In this document: in pieces, positions 1 through 5,502 of the stretch
Layout of the letters: the number at the start of each line of letters is the position of its first letter
Position numbering within the stretch: position 1 is the first letter of the stretch
Assembly: GCA_023437285.1 (NCBI GenBank)
Contig: JAEZGP010000323.1
Span: 1 to 5,502, forward strand
Source of the DNA: Actinomycetes bacterium
GTDB lineage: Bacteria; Actinomycetota; Actinomycetes; Mycobacteriales; Micromonosporaceae
DNA: 5,502 nt
Direction of reading: 5' to 3'
Notes under the pieces: model-generated
Told to the model about the DNA's origin: nothing
What the model saw: only the letters and a program-made list of their open reading frames with translations
Databases searched by the model: none
Translations under genes and position numbers: made by a program

Positions 1-32
1 GGGCCAGCCGGTCGGAGCCGACGTTGATATAC
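1..32. other. Short tail downstream of the GH2 gene, no clear terminator
   Basis: Just beyond the GH2 stop codon (TAG, minus strand) there is a small dyad GTCGG-AG-CCGAC at 11-22. Its two-base centre is too tight for a good hairpin and no T-run follows before the window edge. Whether transcription ends here or reads into another gene cannot be told. Confidence 0.3.
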
Positions 33-3563
<3,531 letters not shown>

Positions 3564-3654
3564 TTATGTATTCCGGCTGCGACTGGTCGCGCACCACGCG
3601 AAGGAGCCTTGTGGCATTAAGCGGGTCGACGGGTGGATGAAACGTAACCGACCG

Positions 3655-3690
3655 ATCGGGGTTGTCGACCATAAATCGGGGTACGTCGAT
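3655..3690 (+). repeat. Tandem direct repeat ATCGGGGT at 20-bp spacing upstream of the PQQ gene
   Basis: ATCGGGGT occurs at 3655-3662 and again at 3675-3682. Each copy is followed by a GTCGA box (3664-3668 and 3685-3689). The 20-bp spacing is about two helical turns, placing both copies on the same DNA face. The pair brackets CATAAA (3670-3675), the most -10-like hexamer in this half of the region. The arrangement would suit a dimeric or cooperative regulator of the PQQ gene, but no known motif is recognised. Confidence 0.3.
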
Positions 3691-3756
3691 GCTGCGGTTC
3701 GGCGGAGCGCCCCAATCCTGCGGCCCGACCCGCGACCGCGCAGGTTCTCCGGGGAT

Positions 3757-3762
3757 GGAGGT
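3757..3762 (+). promoter_or_regulatory. Ribosome-binding site of the PQQ dehydrogenase gene
   Basis: GGAGGT lies 5 nt before ATG at 3768, the only in-frame start directly followed by a signal peptide. An ATG at 3755 just upstream is in a different frame. Confidence 0.9.
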
Positions 3763-3767
3763 ATTCG

Positions 3768-5502
3768 ATGACAGACCTCGTGAAGCGGCCGTGGCCGCTG
3801 GGGTGGCCATTGCGGTGGCCGTCGTCCGGCCGGCGTGGGCTGGCGTTGGCGTTGGCCGTACTGACGTTGACCACCGGCGGCGTGGTGGGCACGGGATCGC
3901 CGGCGTCGGCCGCCACGCCGGACACCAGCGCCTGGTACGTCCTGCTGAACCGCAATTCCGGTAAGGCGTTGGACGTGTACAACAGGGCGACGAGCGACGG
4001 CGCGCGGATCACGCAGTGGACGCGCAACAACGGAGCCTGGCAGCAGTGGCAGTTCGTCAGTTCCGGGGGAGGCTACTACCGGCTGCGGTCGCGGCACTCC
4101 GGCAAGGTCCTCACCATCCGCGGCTCGGCCACCACCAACCTCGCCACCGTCGTCCAGTCGACCGATCAGGCGAGCGCGGGACAGCAGTTCCGCCTCGCCG
4201 ATTCCAGTGCCGGATACGTGCGTCTGATCAATCGCAACAGCGGCAAGGCCGTCGACGTCCGCAGCTCGTCCACCGCGAACGGTGCCGACGTCGTGCAGTA
4301 CACCGATCTGGGCCGTACCAGCCAGCAGTGGCAGTTGGTACGTGTCGGCACCGCCACCGACACGGTCGCGCCGACGGTGCCGGGCAACGTCCGGGCCACG
4401 GACCTGACCTGTACGTCGGTCCGGTTGTCCTGGACGGCCTCGTCCGACGACGTGGGCGTCGCCTTCTACGACATCTACCACGACGGCCAGCAGATGACCT
4501 CGGTGCCCGGCACCACGCTCTCCACCGTCCTGACCGTGACCCCGGGAGCCCAGTGGGGGCTGTACGTGAACGCGCGCGACGCCGCGGGCAACGTCTCACA
4601 GGCCAGCGCCACCGTCCCGATCGCCGTGCCGCAGTGCCAGGCCGACACCGAGCCGCCGACGGCACCCACCGGCCTGAGCGCCAGCGCGACCGGCACGACG
4701 GTGACCGTGCGCTGGACGGCCGCCACCGACAACGTCGCCGTTACCGGGTACGAGATCACCCGCGACGGGGTACTGGTCGGCTCGACCGCTGGCGGGACGA
4801 CCACGTTCACCGACAGCGCGCTCGATCCCGACACCACCTACGAGTACCGGGTCGTGGCCCGCGACGCCCAGGGCAACCGCTCGACGCCCAGTGCCGCGCT
4901 GGCGGTCACCACTGGGGCGGCCTGCACGTCGGTCATCTGCGCCGTCACGGAGGTCACCACGGAAACCGACCTTCCGTGGGGCCTGACCCAACTGCCGAGC
5001 GGTGACGTCCTCTACAGCCGGCGGGACGTCTTCGAGATCGTCCGGCTCAACCCGGCCACGGGTGCCAAGACCAGCGTCGGGCAGGTGCCCGGCGCGGCAG
5101 GCACCGACGGAGAGGGCGGCGTGCTGGGCCTCGAGATCGCGCCGGACTTCAACGCCGATCCCTGGCTGTACATCATGCACACCACCGCGACCGACAACCG
5201 CGTGGTGCGCATGCGCTACACCGGCGGCGTACTCACCGGAAGCCCGCAGGTCCTGCTGACCGGCATTCCCCGCAACAAGTACCACAACGGTGGACGGCTT
5301 CGGTTCGGCCCGGACGGCAAGCTGTACATCGCCACCGGCGACGGTCAGAACGGCGAATGGGCTCAGGACCTCACGAACCTGGCGGGCAAGGTGCTGCGCA
5401 TCAACCCGGACGGCAGCATCCCCGCGGACAACCCGTTCGGTACCGCCGTGTGGAGCTACGGGCACCGCAACCCGCAAGGGCTCGCCTTCGATTCCCAGGG
5501 CC
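3768..5502 (+). CDS. Secreted ricin lectin-FN3-FN3-PQQ-dependent sugar dehydrogenase, cut by the right window edge
   Basis: An extracellular oxidoreductase expected to oxidise an aldose or related sugar using PQQ and Ca2+ (soluble glucose dehydrogenase / aldose sugar dehydrogenase superfamily). The frame is open from ATG 3768 to the edge: 578 codons plus one base, with no stop. Residues 1-48 are a long signal peptide with an RR pair at 22-23, a hydrophobic stretch at 24-34 and cleavage after ASA (48). Residues 55-192 form a ricin-type trefoil of three repeats (NRNSGKALDV, RHSGKVLTI, NRNSGKAVDV; QQWQF, QQFRL, QQWQL) without any cysteine. About 198-288 and 293-382 are two FN3 domains (PxxPxxxxA start, RDxxGN end). 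From about 392 the propeller begins. His506 in YHNGGRLRFGPDGKLY matches catalytic His144, and Arg567 in GHRNPQGLAF matches Arg228, of Acinetobacter glucose dehydrogenase. LAGKVLRINPDGSIPADNPF is also diagnostic. Roughly half of the catalytic domain is missing beyond the edge. The start has GGAGGT 5 nt upstream. Substrate and electron acceptor are unknown. Confidence 0.92.
   Translation, partial: MTDLVKRPWPLGWPLRWPSSGRRGLALALAVLTLTTGGVVGTGSPASAATPDTSAWYVLLNRNSGKALDVYNRATSDGARITQWTRNNGAWQQWQFVSSGGGYYRLRSRHSGKVLTIRGSATTNLATVVQSTDQASAGQQFRLADSSAGYVRLINRNSGKAVDVRSSSTANGADVVQYTDLGRTSQQWQLVRVGTATDTVAPTVPGNVRATDLTCTSVRLSWTASSDDVGVAFYDIYHDGQQMTSVPGTTLSTVLTVTPGAQWGLYVNARDAAGNVSQASATVPIAVPQCQADTEPPTAPTGLSASATGTTVTVRWTAATDNVAVTGYEITRDGVLVGSTAGGTTTFTDSALDPDTTYEYRVVARDAQGNRSTPSAALAVTTGAACTSVICAVTEVTTETDLPWGLTQLPSGDVLYSRRDVFEIVRLNPATGAKTSVGQVPGAAGTDGEGGVLGLEIAPDFNADPWLYIMHTTATDNRVVRMRYTGGVLTGSPQVLLTGIPRNKYHNGGRLRFGPDGKLYIATGDGQNGEWAQDLTNLAGKVLRINPDGSIPADNPFGTAVWSYGHRNPQGLAFDSQG
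3930..4343 (+). repeat. Triplicated cysteine-free ricin-type trefoil repeats at the N terminus of the PQQ enzyme
   Basis: Residues 55-192 of the PQQ protein consist of three repeats of about 47 residues. Repeats one and three are closest (NRNSGKALDV versus NRNSGKAVDV, both ending QQWQ). The middle repeat has diverged: RHSGKVLTI, with QQF in place of QQW. There is no cysteine in the domain; the first cysteine of the whole protein is residue 215, in FN3-1. This is the RICIN_14-like type rather than the disulfide-bonded CBM13 type on the neighbouring GH2 protein. Carbohydrate binding is expected from the fold but not shown. Confidence 0.85.

Noticed and set aside
3662..3964. Possible small plus-strand gene of 100 codons overlapping the start of the PQQ gene
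   Set aside because: It has no ribosome-binding site of the quality seen at 3757-3762, no recognisable content, and it overlaps the signal peptide coding region in another frame.
3564..4481. Minus-strand open frame of 305 codons opposite the start of the PQQ gene
   Set aside because: It is antisense to the clearly conserved signal peptide, lectin and first FN3 domain, has a low-complexity Arg/Gly/Val composition and no domain signal. It is a shadow.
4016..5005. Plus-strand open frame of 329 codons inside the PQQ gene
   Set aside because: It is in a different frame from the conserved lectin-FN3-PQQ reading. Its translation is Arg/His-rich and without motifs.

Overview
The DNA is GC-rich, with G or C at most third codon positions. 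Both genes encode secreted, multi-domain, lectin-tagged carbohydrate enzymes preceded by perfect GGAGGT ribosome-binding sites. This points to a saprophytic high-GC actinomycete. A Micromonospora- or Actinoplanes-like member of the Micromonosporaceae, or a Streptomyces relative, is plausible, but the genus cannot be fixed from this window.

Layout: (1) 1-32 is a short tail downstream of the first gene with no convincing terminator. (2) 33-3173, minus strand, is a complete 1046-residue secreted glycoside hydrolase family 2 enzyme: signal peptide, GH2 sandwich, Ig-like domain, TIM barrel, C-terminal GH2 accessory domains, a further jelly-roll-like module and a C-terminal three-repeat ricin B-type lectin. 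(3) 3174-3767 is a 594-bp divergent intergenic region. It holds the GH2 leader, a candidate promoter overlapped by a LacI-operator-like inverted repeat, a GC-rich dyad, a tandem 8-bp repeat at 20-bp spacing, and the ribosome-binding sites of both genes. (4) 3768 to the right edge, plus strand, is the first 578 residues of a secreted protein with a cysteine-free ricin-type trefoil, two fibronectin type III domains and the start of a six-bladed PQQ-dependent sugar dehydrogenase domain. The gene runs off the window.

Taken together, this looks like a divergent carbohydrate-utilisation locus. One extracellular enzyme would cleave non-reducing-end sugars from a polysaccharide or glycoconjugate. The other would oxidise a sugar extracellularly with PQQ. 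Each carries its own, different, beta-trefoil lectin for anchoring. The operator-like site suggests substrate-induced control of at least the GH2 gene. Functional coupling of the two enzymes is inference; the domain assignments rest on motifs visible in the translated sequence.
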